Assembly (NCBI RefSeq): GCF_030704535.1
Contig: NC_081818.1
Coordinates: 4,104,501-4,168,500 of the forward strand
Direction of reading: 5' to 3'
Source: Vitis vinifera
Lineage: Eukaryota; Streptophyta; Magnoliopsida; Vitales; Vitaceae
DNA length: 64,000 nucleotides
Position numbers and translations under genes: made by a program. Shown here piece by piece: positions 25,401-38,043 of this stretch. Within the stretch, counting starts at the first letter, position 1. The number at the start of each line of letters is the position of its first letter. The notes beneath the pieces were generated by a model. That model did not search any database, was not told the origin of the DNA, and was given only the letters and a program-made list of their open reading frames with translations.

Positions 25401-27225
25401 TGCAAAAGTAACTTCACCTTTGATCATTTTCAATGCTAGACATATCTGAGTTAATTTTCCTGTATCTATCACAGGGTGAAGTGTACTCCATGATGTTCAC
25501 AAGTTACCTCTATGCTAAGACAATTATAATGCCATGGAGCTCATAGTTTAACACCATGTTCATAAGCACTTTGTAGCTTAACAAGGTTGTTATAGTCTGA
25601 AGTCTCAATGATGTTCCTTTTTCAGTTAAACCTGACTCCTCTTTCAATAGACAGTATGCATGAAATACCACTACAGTCCAGTTCCATAATCCCCTTGTCC
25701 CCTGATGAGTAAAATGCTGGTTCCTAAAAAGAATTGAAATGAGCCAGCGACACTAAATGTCAAGAGTTGGTTTGGTTAGATCAATGCACCATGATTAGTC
25801 ATAATTTAAGGAGGGTTACAAGGTTCATTTAGGGTGATTTAGTCATAATAAAGATACAGAACTCAATGGAACAACTATGAATTAAGCAAAAAAATTGAAG
25901 GAAAGAGCAGAAAGTAAAAGCATGATTTAAGTGACTTGTGAGATCAGAAGTCAACAGGGAGGAGGTAAGATGAATTTACAGTAATTTGGGAATGGGCATG
26001 GTTTGTCACTAGGAGTTTAGGATGAGTTGTTTCTCAGTTCAAATCTTAATGGCATTACAACTGCTGCCAAAGTTTGTCAAGAAAATTTTTATGAGCAATA
26101 GAATACTTTGTCCAACTTTGGCCAATTTCACCAATTTTCTAGATTGCTTAGCCAAATATTCACCCAAACTACTGAAAACATAAAGAATCAAAAATGAAAC
26201 TTCAAACAGAAAAAAGACACCAAACGCTACCAAATTGTTTCCTCGTATTCCTCTTTGGTTTGATATGGGTATTTGAAATCACAGAATAAAAACAGAGCAT
26301 TTGTCACAAAGTGATGCAGGAATCAAACAACATATATTAGAGGATGGGTTACCAAAGCACAGAACATATCAGGGAAAAAGAAAAGTTGGAGTCATTGAAA
26401 AATGTGAACACATGTAAAATTCAAAAATATTTGGATGTGGAGTGGGAATGCTTAAAATGGAGCACAAATAGCCCTTCCCCAAGAAAGGTAGTTCATGAGG
26501 CATGCACTATAAAATTGAAGCCACTATCATAACGAGTGACAGTATGTCACCAGCTTAGGAGTTTGGTACTTATCATTCTGTCGATATACATCTGTCATTT
26601 TCTTGTTGCTTGCTACTTAGTACTTACCTCAGCCACAGAGAGGCCCAAGTCATCCATGATTCCAGACTCAGCAGGTGATGAATATCCAACCTACAAAGCC
26701 ATCATAAACCACTGCCTCTGTCAAATTCAGTTGATCATACAGCTAGTCTGCTCCTTGAAACAGATACCTATCACTAGCATATGGTTCTACTGAGGCCCAT
26801 ATTCACCCATAACCAGCTCAAAAGAATCATAAACCACAATGTTCAGCCTCATTCAGCTTATCATGTTCAAAGTTGCCCAACAAGCCGGATTTGTTGCCAA
26901 AATACCTTTCTAAATTGTTTTTCAAAAAGTAGGACCATTCTTAGATAAATAGATTTGGGTGAGACTCAAACATGAGACCTTAGCAATTTTACATTAAAAG
27001 TTGAAGATGTTAGGTAACGTGCCCAAAATGGGGAAGCCCGTGGATTGAACTTACAGCACAGCCATTAGTGAAGGCACCGCAGACTGCCACTGCAGTGCTG
27101 AAGACAGCAACAGCTGTGACAGGGTAGGAATCATCGCCACTGCTGCCCCCAATGCCACCATATTTATCGTTAGTTTTTTCTTCAACAAGAAGACCTTCCT
27201 CAATGCCTGCTCTCTCCATTATCAT
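22476..27225 (-). CDS. ERD6-like sugar transporter, gene 2 (18 exons, about 483 aa)
   Basis: Same family and exon plan as gene 1. Exons: 27055-27225, 26628-26690, 25221-25310, 25058-25117, 24757-24822, 24591-24656, 24438-24513, 24292-24356, 24045-24137, 23864-23944, 23694-23778, 23557-23600, 23409-23471, 23265-23324, 23116-23169, 22929-22988, 22698-22812, 22476-22615. Two ATGs lie two codons apart (27225 and 27219); the second matches the MER start of gene 1. QQFGGSN is intact (about 286-292), as are PESPRWL and PETKG. Exon 18 runs eight codons further than gene 1, giving a C-terminus [10 protein letters not shown]. Closest to gene 1 ([10 protein letters not shown]-terminus, similar motifs). 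Intact as read. Confidence 0.93.
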
Positions 27226-28680
27226 ACCCTGGGAAGACACAGAAAAGAAAGAAGAGTGAGATGATATAGGTGTTTGGAGAGAGTGAAAGTTTGGTGATTG
27301 CCTCTAAAACGCAGAAAGTTAGTTGTTTCTTCTGCGTTGAATTATTTGAAAGAAAATCACAGCAGGAGTGGCCTGTTACATGAGGTGGGACCAAACTTGG
27401 ATTTGGATCAACCCCACATCTTATTTGTCCTTACAGTATTATGCAACTTGTAATCCCGTTATTAATTTCTTCCCCAGAAAGGGCCGTCGCCAACTAGGAA
27501 GGAGAAAATAATCTGTAACCCACATCATGGAGAAAATATTTTCAAATCTATCATCGTTTTTGCCACCTTAGAAAGAGAGAGAATTACTAGGAGACTTGTT
27601 ATGTAATTTGATTTAGAGGCAAAAATGTCTTCAAGAGGTTTTTGCCTTTTTAGTGAGAAGATTTCTTTTTCTAAAAAATAAAATCTCTTGAAGAGATGAC
27701 ACAAAAAAAAAAAAAAATGATAATTCATTTATTTATTTTTTATAAACTCATATAAAATAAAATTGATAATACATTTTAAAAAAAAATCTAAAAGTGAAAT
27801 GAACAAGAAAGTAATTAATAAAGTTTAAAAATTAAAGTATTATTATTTATATTATAGATAACAAAACTTTATAAAACTAAATTAGTTTCTATTTTTAATT
27901 ATAATTAATTTAAAATGAATGCCATAATATTTTTTTAATCCATATCTAATTTTTTTTTTTTTTTAAATTTCAGGTGCTAAACATAATTTATACTTTTATA
28001 AATGTTATTATTTATAAATAATATATTCACAATAATTATAATTATTTTATATATTGAATTTAGTAGATAAAAATCATAAAATTAATTAATTTTATAAATA
28101 CATATATTTATAATAATTATATTATCATATAAATGCTATGTTGTTTCCTATTTTTAATTATATTTTTAGCTAATAATACAATGCTACATCACTTAAAAAT
28201 GGTTTCTTAAAAAAAAAAAAAATTTCCTTAAAATTAAAAATGAAAATAATTGTGATCCAAATTTAAAAATATTGGTGAAAACAATATCAAGAAGTAACAT
28301 GGAAGCAAAAGAAAAAAACAAAAGTAATGAACGAAGTTTAAAAATTAAAATATTTATTATTTATAGTAGAAAGAAAGAAAAAAGGTACAAAAATAAATTA
28401 ATTTATATAATAATTAATTGAAAGATAAAATTTAAAATAAAGACCAAAACATATTTTTAATCAATAGAAGATAATAAATATAATTTATACTTTTATAAAT
28501 ATTGTAATTACAAATAATATATCAATAATGATTATAATTATTTTTGTGTATTGAATTTAGTACATAAAATCAATTAATTTTACAATACATACATATGTGT
28601 AACAACTTTATTAATAAATAATATTATTAGTTAAAATATTATTAAGAAAGTAAGAAAGCATATTGCATCATTCTTTTTTT
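27226..28680. other. AT-rich spacer between genes 2 and 3
   Basis: It holds the gene 2 promoter region on the left; beyond about 27700 it is strongly AT-rich with several words repeated between about 27780-28150 and 28300-28620 (for example TTATAAATATT and ATTGAATTTAGTA), suggesting an old duplicated AT-rich repeat. No gene is seen. Confidence 0.5.
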
Positions 28681-29180
28681 GAGAAGATAAAAAATTAATT
28701 TTTTGAAATCATCTCTTCAAGAGACGATTTTTGTTTGAATTTTTTTCTAAAAAAAATCATCTCTCCAAGAGATGATTTTAGCCTATAATTATTTTTTGGA
28801 TTTTTTAAAAGATTTTTTTAGAAATTGTCTCTTTAAGAGACAATTTTTACCTATAATTAAAAAAAATACACTAAAAAAAATCATCTTTTAAAGAAATAAT
28901 TTTTGTTTGGATTTTTTAAAAAATATTTAGAAATCATCTTTTCAAGAGACGATTTTTGTTCACAATTTAAAAAAAAAAAAAAATCATCTCTTCAAACAAC
29001 TATTTTTTATTGGATTTTTTTCAAAAACTTTTGGAAATTTTTGCCAATAAATTTTTTATTTAAAAAAAAAGAAAAAAAGAAATTATCTCTCTCAAAAACA
29101 GATTTTTGCTTCAACTCTCTTTCTTAATTGGCAAAAATGATTTTTGCCTATAATATTTTTAAAAAAAATAATAATTTAAT
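28680..29180. repeat. Array of short palindromes (CATCTCTTCAAGAGATG type)
   Basis: About seven units, 40-75 bp apart, each carry an imperfect palindrome such as AATCATCTCTCCAAGAGATG or ATTGTCTCTTTAAGAGACAA, separated by T-rich or A-rich linkers with TTTTTGCCTATAATT. A related palindrome, TCTCTTGAAGAGATGA, lies near 27680. Each unit could form a small hairpin. No coding sequence. Confidence 0.8.
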
Positions 29181-29689
29181 TTCTTCAAGATATTATTTTT
29201 TCTTAAACTTTGTTTCTTAATTGATAAAAACTAAGGATAGATTTGGAAATATTTTCTCCATTACCATAATGTATAAATTATTTTTTAAAATTGCTAGCCA
29301 CTTATCAAAAACCCCATATTTGTTTTAAGTAGCATCTGCATGGCCATCCATGGGGTTAAGAACCATATTGTCGCACCCCAACAGATACCATTTACCAATT
29401 TAATTAGTTACACATAGATGGGCAAAGGTGGCTTTAATGTATCAAGGCATGTGTATATAAATGTCATCATAACCAAAATCCATATCCTCCCAATTAAGTA
29501 GACCATCATCCAATCACTTTTAAAACTTCTAACTTAAAATCTCCAAAATACCAATCTTATATAAGAGTTCTGATACCTTGTTAAAATACCAATCTAACTC
29601 ACAACATCAATGTTTTGAGGTAGCAGGCTTGTGCCAAAACAATTAACTCCATTACAATTCTTACTCCCATACAGCATGAAAAGTTTATT
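29181..29689. other. Downstream flank of gene 3, no gene seen
   Basis: Ordinary AT-rich DNA to the right of the palindrome array, containing the presumed 3' UTR of transporter gene 3. No recognisable protein or RNA. Confidence 0.5.
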
Positions 29690-32600
29690 TTAAAGGAGAG
29701 ATTGGGTCATTGATGCCTGTATTTCTTCAAGCTTTCGTCCCTTGGTTTCTGGTACCAGCTTTGCAGTGAATACAACAGTGGCACCCGATATGATAGAGTA
29801 AAAGAAGAATGTTCCTGAAGCAGTTCGGCCAAAGGGCCCAAAACGTTCATGTCTATCAATGGAAATCTTAAGACTGAGACAAAGAAAGAGAGGGTTACCC
29901 GTCGAGCTCCAATCAAATATGTAGTTAAAAGTGTATGTCACAACCCAAGAAAAGAACCAGTTGGAGAGGGTCACTAGGCTGCCTGCTACGCCCTTTATGT
30001 TTATGGGGTATATCTGAAATGGAAATCCACCCATCAATATCAGCTATATGAATAAACTTGAGGGCAAATGTATACTTCTATCAAATCTCCCCAGTGAATT
30101 ATACCTCTGCCATGATCACCCATGGTAGTCCTGCCATGCCTAATGAATATGTTGCTGAATAAGTCTGATTGCAGAAATATGCAGTCAAGATACAACCCCA
30201 AAAGGAGAAAGGAAAAAAAAATGCAGGCTTTGATCATATGGAAAGGAAAACAAGGTTTATTCTTTTGGTTACTAGGGGCTCTGGCCATGCACAAATTCTT
30301 CAACCGTGTAAGATTACGGAACATGAAAAGCTTCACACAGAGATAAGCTTACAACTTAGTAAACACCATGCCCCTCATCTCCAATTCTAATTGATATGCA
30401 ATCTGAAAGAAAGGGAAATTATGTTAAGTCGCATTACCAATAGGCCGATGAGCACCAAAATAGGAGTGATCTCTTTCCACAGGTTCAGGTCCTGGATGTA
30501 CACAGAAGAGAAAATTAAAGTAGAGACAAATAAATTTAAAAAAGAAAAAAGGTAGTTAATTTTGTAATAAGACCTGCAATAAGAATGATAATCCTATAAG
30601 GAAACTACTCAACCCCATTCCAGCTGCAGAAACCTGCAAACATTGGGAAATTAGCCATTGACTTGATCATCAATCAAAACAACAGAGTCCTACTCATTCT
30701 AACCATTAGAAGTGGGCGCCTTCCCAATTTATCGATTAGGAGTATAGCCACAGCAGTGGCTGGAATCTGCAGAAAAATATGTACATGACTAAGAAAAGCA
30801 TCAAGCAGAGTACCAATTCCAAATTAAGGTTGAATAAGAGTCAAGAACCTGGAGAATAGCTATTGCTCTACTCCCCAATGTAGTTGAAAAATCTGTCATA
30901 AACACCAGATCCATATCTTCATTCCTCCAAGATCTATTTTGTTTCCCTTTTAATTATATGAAACAATACTAAAGGTCCTTGATTTACCAGCTGACTCCAA
31001 GATGGAACTCGCAAAGCATTGAACTGCAGTGACCCCTGAAAATTGTGCCAGCACCATCAACCCAACTCCAACCTAAACCAGTTGGATCATCTGTAAATAA
31101 TCAAACAAGTAATAGAAACAAAATGGCCGAATTAAGTAAGAACAAATTTGAAAGGCTTTACAATAAGTGAATGAGCATATCTTCTCTGGAACAAGTCTAC
31201 AATTGTAGCTTTCGGCAACTGTTGAAAGGTTTCTGTATATTCCTGTAAAACAAATCAAGCCAATCCCCTTTTCTTCTTCAGTGCCAAAGATATGAGTAAT
31301 AATAATTCATATAGATAAAGAAAAGATTCTTTTTATGTTTATTTTCTAGTTGAAATTCAAAGAAAAGAATAAGCAGTTTTCTGGGAAGTTACTTTGATGT
31401 CTGCTGCTTCTTGAGAAATATTAGCTCTCTGTCCCCTTAGCCTCTGCAGAGCAGCTTCTAACTCTTTCTCTCTGCCAACCTTTGCCTGCAGAGAATTTCA
31501 CTCAACTACTTAATCTTCCTCTGGGACTATCACATTTTTTGTTTATACAATTCTATAACACCATATGCAAAACCTGCAAAAAATTTTAATTGGACTCACC
31601 AGCCATCTTGGAGACTCTGGAATGAAGAACAAACCTATGGTCTGTAATGTACATGGAACAGCTCCTGCAAATGAAATGAAATAGAAGTTACTTCTATGGA
31701 ACACCCTTGGTTTAATTACAAAGCAGAAGAGTACAAAGAGGTTACCAATTATGGCCAAGGTACGCCAGGAAATGACAGTTCCAAGAAAATAAATTAGTGA
31801 AAAGCCACAGCATATCATCAGCTGCAGTGTTATAGGCAGTATATAAGCACATTGGTAAGCAGAGAGTTGATTATTTGATCCAAGTAAATGATTATTTTGA
31901 TTTACCGAAGAAACTGATGTAAAACCTCCCCTAAGACTCTTGGGTGATATTTCTGAAATATAAACAGCTGCCTGTATGGCAATGGCTAGGAATGTTTACT
32001 GTTACAGATCACATGGATTGTTAAATGAAATATGAACCACAAACTATATTACACTTACAACATATGAAATAAGCCCGACTCCAAATCCCATTGATAATCT
32101 TCCCAAGTCAAGCCACCAATAATCCTTTCAAAAAGCAGTGAATATTTACATTAATCACCACCAACAGAATATGTGCTGACTTGATATTCTTCTTCTCAGC
32201 AATAAGGAAAAGATAAGAAACCTTGGCAAATGCTATTAATAGCCAACCCATGATGCAGAATATATCAGCAAACCACATTGTCTGCTTTGCCAGATCAAAC
32301 CAAAATTGAGTAGAATCAATGAGCTGATAAAGTTTTTAGAATTGAAATATTTACAGTAGGCAGGGCCTGAAACTTACACCTCTCCTACCAATAAGATCTG
32401 CTGTCTTCCCACTTATTATTGCACCTAGTATTCCTCCAGCTGTCCATATTGAACCAAAAACTGAGTACTGCAAAATAAGAAGGAAAATCAATGAAAAAGA
32501 GACTTCATCATTCACCATGCTAACTGTCACAAGGTAGGATTGAACCCGTAATGGTGCCTCAATTGTGGTCAAGAGTTGTTTCCAGGCAAGACAATTGAAA

Positions 32601-33589
32601 TGTATTTAGTTTTGATGAGACCCTGATTGAGTTTTTATGGCCAGAATCCTAAACCAATGTTCTTATGGTTGAGAATGGCTTGTTCAATAAACCAGAGGCA
32701 TACAATTCCATTAGGGTCTAGATCCATAATTCCCCCATCCCCTCATTGATAAGCATCTGAAAAAGCCAGTCGCAACCCATGTTAAAGAAGTGATTCTGTC
32801 ATGGAGATATGCCTTGATTGCTTATATTATAAGGATGGTTACAAGGTTCATGTAAGTGCACTTGACATGTGAAACTATGGATCAAGAAAACAAAATAAAA
32901 GAAAGAGCATAGCAAAATTGGAGTCTGTCATCACAAGAATTGATAACTTATATTGTAAAATTAAGTATAGAAGAGTTTGCCATTTATGTTTGTGGTGCCA
33001 TAGTCAGTCTGGTTAATTTATACTTGCCTCCGCCACAGAGAGGCCCAGATCCTCCATGAGTCCAGACTTAGCAGGTGATGAATATGCAGCCTGCAAAGCA
33101 ATCCCACAAACCCACCAGTTCGGTCAAAATCAGCTGATTATGAATATGCAGAGACTTCATGGCTAATATAGCGTGTTTTTAGTGGGCCAAATATTTCTGG
33201 AAATTAAATCCAGTCCGTAATAATGAGGTTGACCCAGTTGGTGTTTCCCCCTTCAACAAAAGAAAATTGAAAAACAGAAAGAAAACAATACGTTAAGGAT
33301 CTGGGGCAGAGCTCAAACCTAACCCAGAAGGGAAATGGGGTGGCGTCACACCACACCCAACGCCCAGGAAAATTCTACTTACAGCACACCCAGTGTTGAA
33401 GGAGCCGCAGACGGCCACCGCTGTGCTGATAATAACAACAGCTGTGACTGGGGAGGAACCACCGTCACCACTTCCACTGCCTCCGCCAACAGCATTTGGG
33501 TCAAGGCAGTAGAACTTATCAGAAGCATTTTCTTGATTGACAAGAAGAGAGCTTGTTACAAGGCCTTCTTCATTGCTCCCCCCCTCCAT
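29690..33589 (-). CDS. ERD6-like sugar transporter, gene 3 (18 exons, 490 aa)
   Basis: Exons: 33383-33589, 33028-33090, 32378-32467, 32222-32281, 32059-32124, 31906-31971, 31746-31821, 31600-31664, 31393-31485, 31162-31242, 30988-31072, 30849-30892, 30704-30766, 30574-30633, 30438-30491, 30105-30164, 29899-30013, 29690-29814. Exon 2 ends at a GC donor (GAG|GCAAGT); every other border is GT-AG. The N-terminus is longer (69 codons in exon 1) with a glycine/serine-rich stretch. PESPRWL and PETKG are kept, but the TM7 motif reads AQFSGVT (about 298-304) instead of QQxxGxN, and the following YY is CF. Closest to gene 4. Same predicted 12-TM carrier, but substrate may differ. Confidence 0.92.
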
Positions 33590-34500
33590 ATCCTACAGCT
33601 CTTGGAGAGAAGAAAGTGATAGAATTGAGAAGAGAGAGTAGTTTTGGAAAAAGAGAAAGAGAGGACAGGTTGGTGAGAATGGAAGATAGAACAAAATAAT
33701 TGAGTTTGCATCAGCCGAAATGGGTGGTAGGACGGAGCCAAATCATTGAATACCACAGCAGAGACCAGAGAGCCGAGAGCAGAGACACAGAACTGGTTTC
33801 CTTTTCTTTTGGTGACAAGGAGAGACCGAGAGAGTGGTGACCGTAAAAACAAAAATGTTGGAAGTCTCACGTGTATTTTTCTGACATAAATAAATTAATA
33901 TAAATGACACATTACTTCCTTGAAAATGACACATTTGTCCTTTTTCCCCCCTAATCTGCCCCTTTTTCACGCTTCAGAATGCAATGCCTTCACAAAATAA
34001 ATGCATCTTTTAAATGCAAAATTACACTTCTACCCATGCGTCCGCTGACATCTTTCAATAGAGTGTTTCCCTTGACGTGAAATATGAAAAACAATAAAAA
34101 TAATTTTTTCTATTTTTTTTTCTTTCTTAGTTTTCAGTTTTCGGAAAGTACGGGGAAGAAAAAAAAATGTTAAAAAATATGATTTTTTTTATATCTGATT
34201 TTATTATAAATTTTTTTAAAAATTAACTATAATTAAAATTAGTTAAAAAAATTTATATTTTAAAATTATTTAATATTTATGAGATTTAATTAATTAAAAA
34301 TTTATATATTTTCACGTGGAATAGTTAAATCAAGTGCAATAGGGTTAACGTGTCAACATAAATATTGATTTATTAATTTTAATATTTTTTAATTTATTTA
34401 TTTTTTATATATATTTTTTTTTTAGCTAAACATTTCAAAATCTATTTTTATTTTTTTTCACTTTATCTTATTTTCTACTTTTTCTTTTCAGTTTCTTTAT
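33590..34500. promoter_or_regulatory. Upstream region of transporter gene 3
   Basis: The first few hundred bases should contain the gene 3 promoter and 5' UTR; purine-rich words (GAGAGAGAG) lie at 33640-33670. Beyond 34080 the DNA becomes AT-rich without coding sequence. No TATA box is called with confidence. Confidence 0.45.
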
Positions 34501-35289
34501 ATTGCAATTTTTTTCCTCAAAATTTGTATGGCCCTTAAAAGACCAAGGGGTTTTCCGGTTGGTTTGAGGGACCACTCGGGAGATTTTTTTTGAAGTGAGG
34601 AGGGGGATCCCTTTTCTGCCAGGAAGGAACTGCATTGGACGCGTGGACACGGCAGGAGGCAGGGGCGACCATGGTTGTTGAGGAGCCCATGCTTACTGAT
34701 GGGTGAACAGCAGGGCAAGTAGTGACTTGCCAAGGATGGAAAGAAAAGAGAGTAAGAAAAAAAGGGAAAGGGGAGCAAGGGAGTTTTTTTACAGAGAGAA
34801 ACAGAGGAGGAAGGCAACAGGTTGCTAGAGGCCAAACAAATTTTTGTTTTAAGGGAGTCGCTCAGGTTTAACTATTTCACATTTTGGGATCTCCATTTTC
34901 GTAGTTACATTACGCTTCTTGCTGGTATTTAGATACTTGCTTTGACTATCTAACGAGTTAAGCCTGATTTTTTTTTGTTTACTTGGTCCCTGTTTTCCCC
35001 TGTATGAGTTGCATGTTCGTTATGCTTTGTGTTTGTGTGATTATTATGCTATTCGTTTATGTGACAATACCATTCGGACCCTCTCACGCATGCCCATCGA
35101 ACCCGTTATTCACTTCTCATTCACATGCATGAAGCCCCATGCACAAGGTCGCCTCCATCCCGCTCCATTTTAAACCTTCATACCCATCTTATCCTCTTTC
35201 ATGCTCATTGTACCCACTGTTGGCTGCCCATTCCACTCATCACGCCCGTTTCCTCCAATAATCCTACCCATTGCAAATACCTTCATCTC

Positions 35290-35660
35290 GCCACCTTCTC
35301 CTTACCACCGACACCCAGAGTTGGACGCTTAAAGGATGCGCACTCTTCTCCGCATATATTGTTGGTGATGTAACGGCAACTAAACAGGTTGGAAAGAAAA
35401 ATCAAATAAAAGTTGTTTCGGGTGAACATGCCGCTGACATGAAAATCCTCCGTGCTCTTGCTGAGTATTTATGTTCGAAAGACAACCCGGAACTCCGTTT
35501 CAGGGTGATTATGGCCTTGGGTTTCTTGGTTGGGGCTAAGGCTCTAAATGTCCAGCTGTTGTACTAGTTGGATATGGGATAGCTCGTTCGGAGGCTTCTG
35601 TTTTAATGAATTGCGGACCACTGTGTTCTCTAAGGTGGGCACTGCAACTTGGAGATAAAA
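35290..35660 (+). pseudogene. ABCB/ATM-type mitochondrial ABC transporter fragment
   Basis: The plus strand reads SWTLKGCALFSAY, then ADMKILRALAEYL, NPELRFRVIMALGFLVGAKA and LNVQ, which is the N-terminal region of plant ABCB (ATM/STA1-type) half-transporters, the mitochondrial exporters linked to Fe-S and Mo-cofactor supply. After LNVQ roughly 45 residues are missing and the reading resumes in another frame with VGYGIARSEAS and VFSKVGTAT. No membrane or ATP-binding domain follows. A captured, internally deleted scrap rather than a gene. Confidence 0.75.
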
Positions 35661-36339
35661 GTCTTGGTCTGCACAAGAGATCTAATACCAAGTGATGCAG
35701 TCTACTAAATGGTGCTATAGAATTAAACTATGGCGACCCAAATGCCCAACCTGCTGGAAGCCCAGCTGCCCAAAAAGTTGGTTGGACCCATGTCCAACCT
35801 TGGGCCCATATCCCAAATGTCCCCCATCTTGCATGGCCACCCTTGGCCCACATCCCCAACGACCCCTATCCTTTTATTCTTATATTTATTTATTCAAATT
35901 ATTCATCTTTGATATCAAAGTGAATTTTCCATTTGTTTTAACTTCCAAATTTAACTTCCAAAATCCTCATTTCCAAAGTTTAATTTCTCAATTTTTTTTT
36001 AAAAAAAAAATCTGATTTTCAAGGTTTCCATTTTGGAATAATTTTCAAATTCTCAATTTCCAGAGTTAGTTTTCAAAATTCAAAGTTTTAATTTAATCTC
36101 CAAAGCTCCAATTTTTAGGCTTAATTTCCAAAACTTCATTTATTTATCTATAATTTTTTTTTTAAAAAAGAATTAATTAATTTTTAAATAATCTCCAAAA
36201 CTCTAATTTCTAAAATTTCGATTTCTTTCAAATTTAATTTCCAAAATTTTAATTCCTTTCAAATACAATTTTCAATTCCAATTTTCACATTCATTCGTTT
36301 AAACATTATTTTTGTTATTATTATTATTATTATTCCATA

Positions 36340-37420
36340 TTTATTTATTTATTTCTTTTAAAAACTCCAATCATTAAAGTTTCCTTCTTCAAAAATCTGA
36401 CTTCCTAATTTAATTTTCAGTCTAAAAAATTCCACTATTCACATTCATTCTTTCAAATATTATTTTTTTTAATTATTGTTGTTATTCCATATTTACTTAT
36501 TTATCTCATTTAAAAACTCCAATCATTAAAGTTTCCATTTTTCAAAAATTCGATGTCCTAAATTAATTTTCAAACCCTAAAAATTCCACTATTCTTTTTA
36601 TTTCGTTTAAATGTTATTTTCGTTAATTAGTATTATCATCCTATATTAGTTTATTTATTTAAAATCCAATCCTTCAAAAAGATCCAATGTCATAATTTAA
36701 TTTTCAATCCTAAAAATTCCACTATTTGTCTAAATGTTATTTTCTTTAATTAGAATTAGTATCCCATATTTATTTACTTATTTAAAATCCAATCCTTCAA
36801 AAATCCAATGTCCTAACTTAATTTTCAAACCCTAAAAATTCCACTATTCTTTTTATTTCGTTTAAATGTTATTTTTGTTAATTAGTATTATCATCCTATA
36901 TTAGTTTATTTATTTAAAATCCAATCCTTCAACAATCCAACATCCTAATTTAATGTTCAATCCTAAAAATTCCACTATTCGTCTAAATGTTATTTTTATC
37001 AATTAGAATTATTATCTCGTATTTATCTAGTTATTTAAAGTATAATCCTTCAAAAATTCCACGTCTTAATTTAATTTTTCAATCCTAAAAATTCTACAAT
37101 TCGTTTAAATCTTATTTTCATCAATTAGAATTATAATCTCATACTTATCTATTTATTTAAAGTCTAATATTTCAAACGTCCCAATTTAATTTTCAGTCTC
37201 AAAAATCTCACCATTCACTTTCATCCGTCCAAATATCGTTTTTGATTAATTATAACATTATTCTATATTTATTTATTTGTTTCTTTTAAAGATCTCAATA
37301 TTTCGAATTTAATTTTTAATCTTATAAATCTTACTATTCACTTTCATCCGTCCCAATATCGTTTTGATTAATTAGTAACATTATTCCATGCTTACCTATT
37401 TATTTCTCTTTAAAATCTCA
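36340..37420. repeat. Degenerate tandem repeat, about 125-150 bp unit
   Basis: CTAAAAATTCCACTATTC recurs near 36427, 36580, 36709, 36831, 36961 and (diverged) 37083, each followed by a TTAAATGTTATTTT and TTATTTATTTAAA block. Surrounding sequence (35990-37930) is rich in TTTCAAAAT and AATTTCCAAA words. No coding potential. Confidence 0.75.
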
Positions 37421-38043
37421 ATCATTAAAGTCCAATTCTTCAAAATTCCGATTTCTAAATTTAGCCATCTGAAATTCCAATTGTTCTATCTCTGCGCTTA
37501 ATTTTCAGTTCCCAATATTCCAATTATCGTATTTATCCAATTATTCATTTATTGTTATCATTATTATTATTACCATTACCATTTTATTCCTTCGTTTCTA
37601 AAAAGTTCGCCTTCAAATGATTTACAAGATTTTCAATTTTTATAAATCAACTTTCATAATTTCTACTCCTCAAATAACTTACAATTCTGATCCCTTTCAA
37701 AATTTAACTCCCAAAGTCTTAATTTTCGTAATTTAATTTTTCTTAAAAATCCCAAACTTTCAAATAATTCTTCAAAATCCCAATTTTCTTTCAAATTTAA
37801 TTTCTAAAATTCTCATTCTTACGTTTAATTCCTAAGAATCCAATTTTCAAATAATCTTCAAAAATCCAATTTTCAAATAATCTCTAAGACTCCGATTCTC
37901 AAATGAATTTCAAAAATCCAGTTTTTCTTCGAACAATTTTAATCCCTGTTTGGTGATGCATGTGATATGTTTTGTGCAGGTACGCATCCATTCCTATTTT
38001 GGTCATTCTCTATGCATATTCTGATTCCCATTATGTACATAAT

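Noticed and set aside
28680-29180. CRISPR-like array
   Set aside because: Spacing is irregular, spacers are A/T runs and this is a plant genome; it is a palindrome-bearing repeat.
34497-34835. 112-aa minus frame with Ser/Phe-rich start resembling a transit peptide
   Set aside because: Low complexity in a repeat region, no downstream exons seen.
35692-36015. 107-aa plus frame after the ABCB scrap
   Set aside because: Pro/Cys-rich low-complexity translation without family features.
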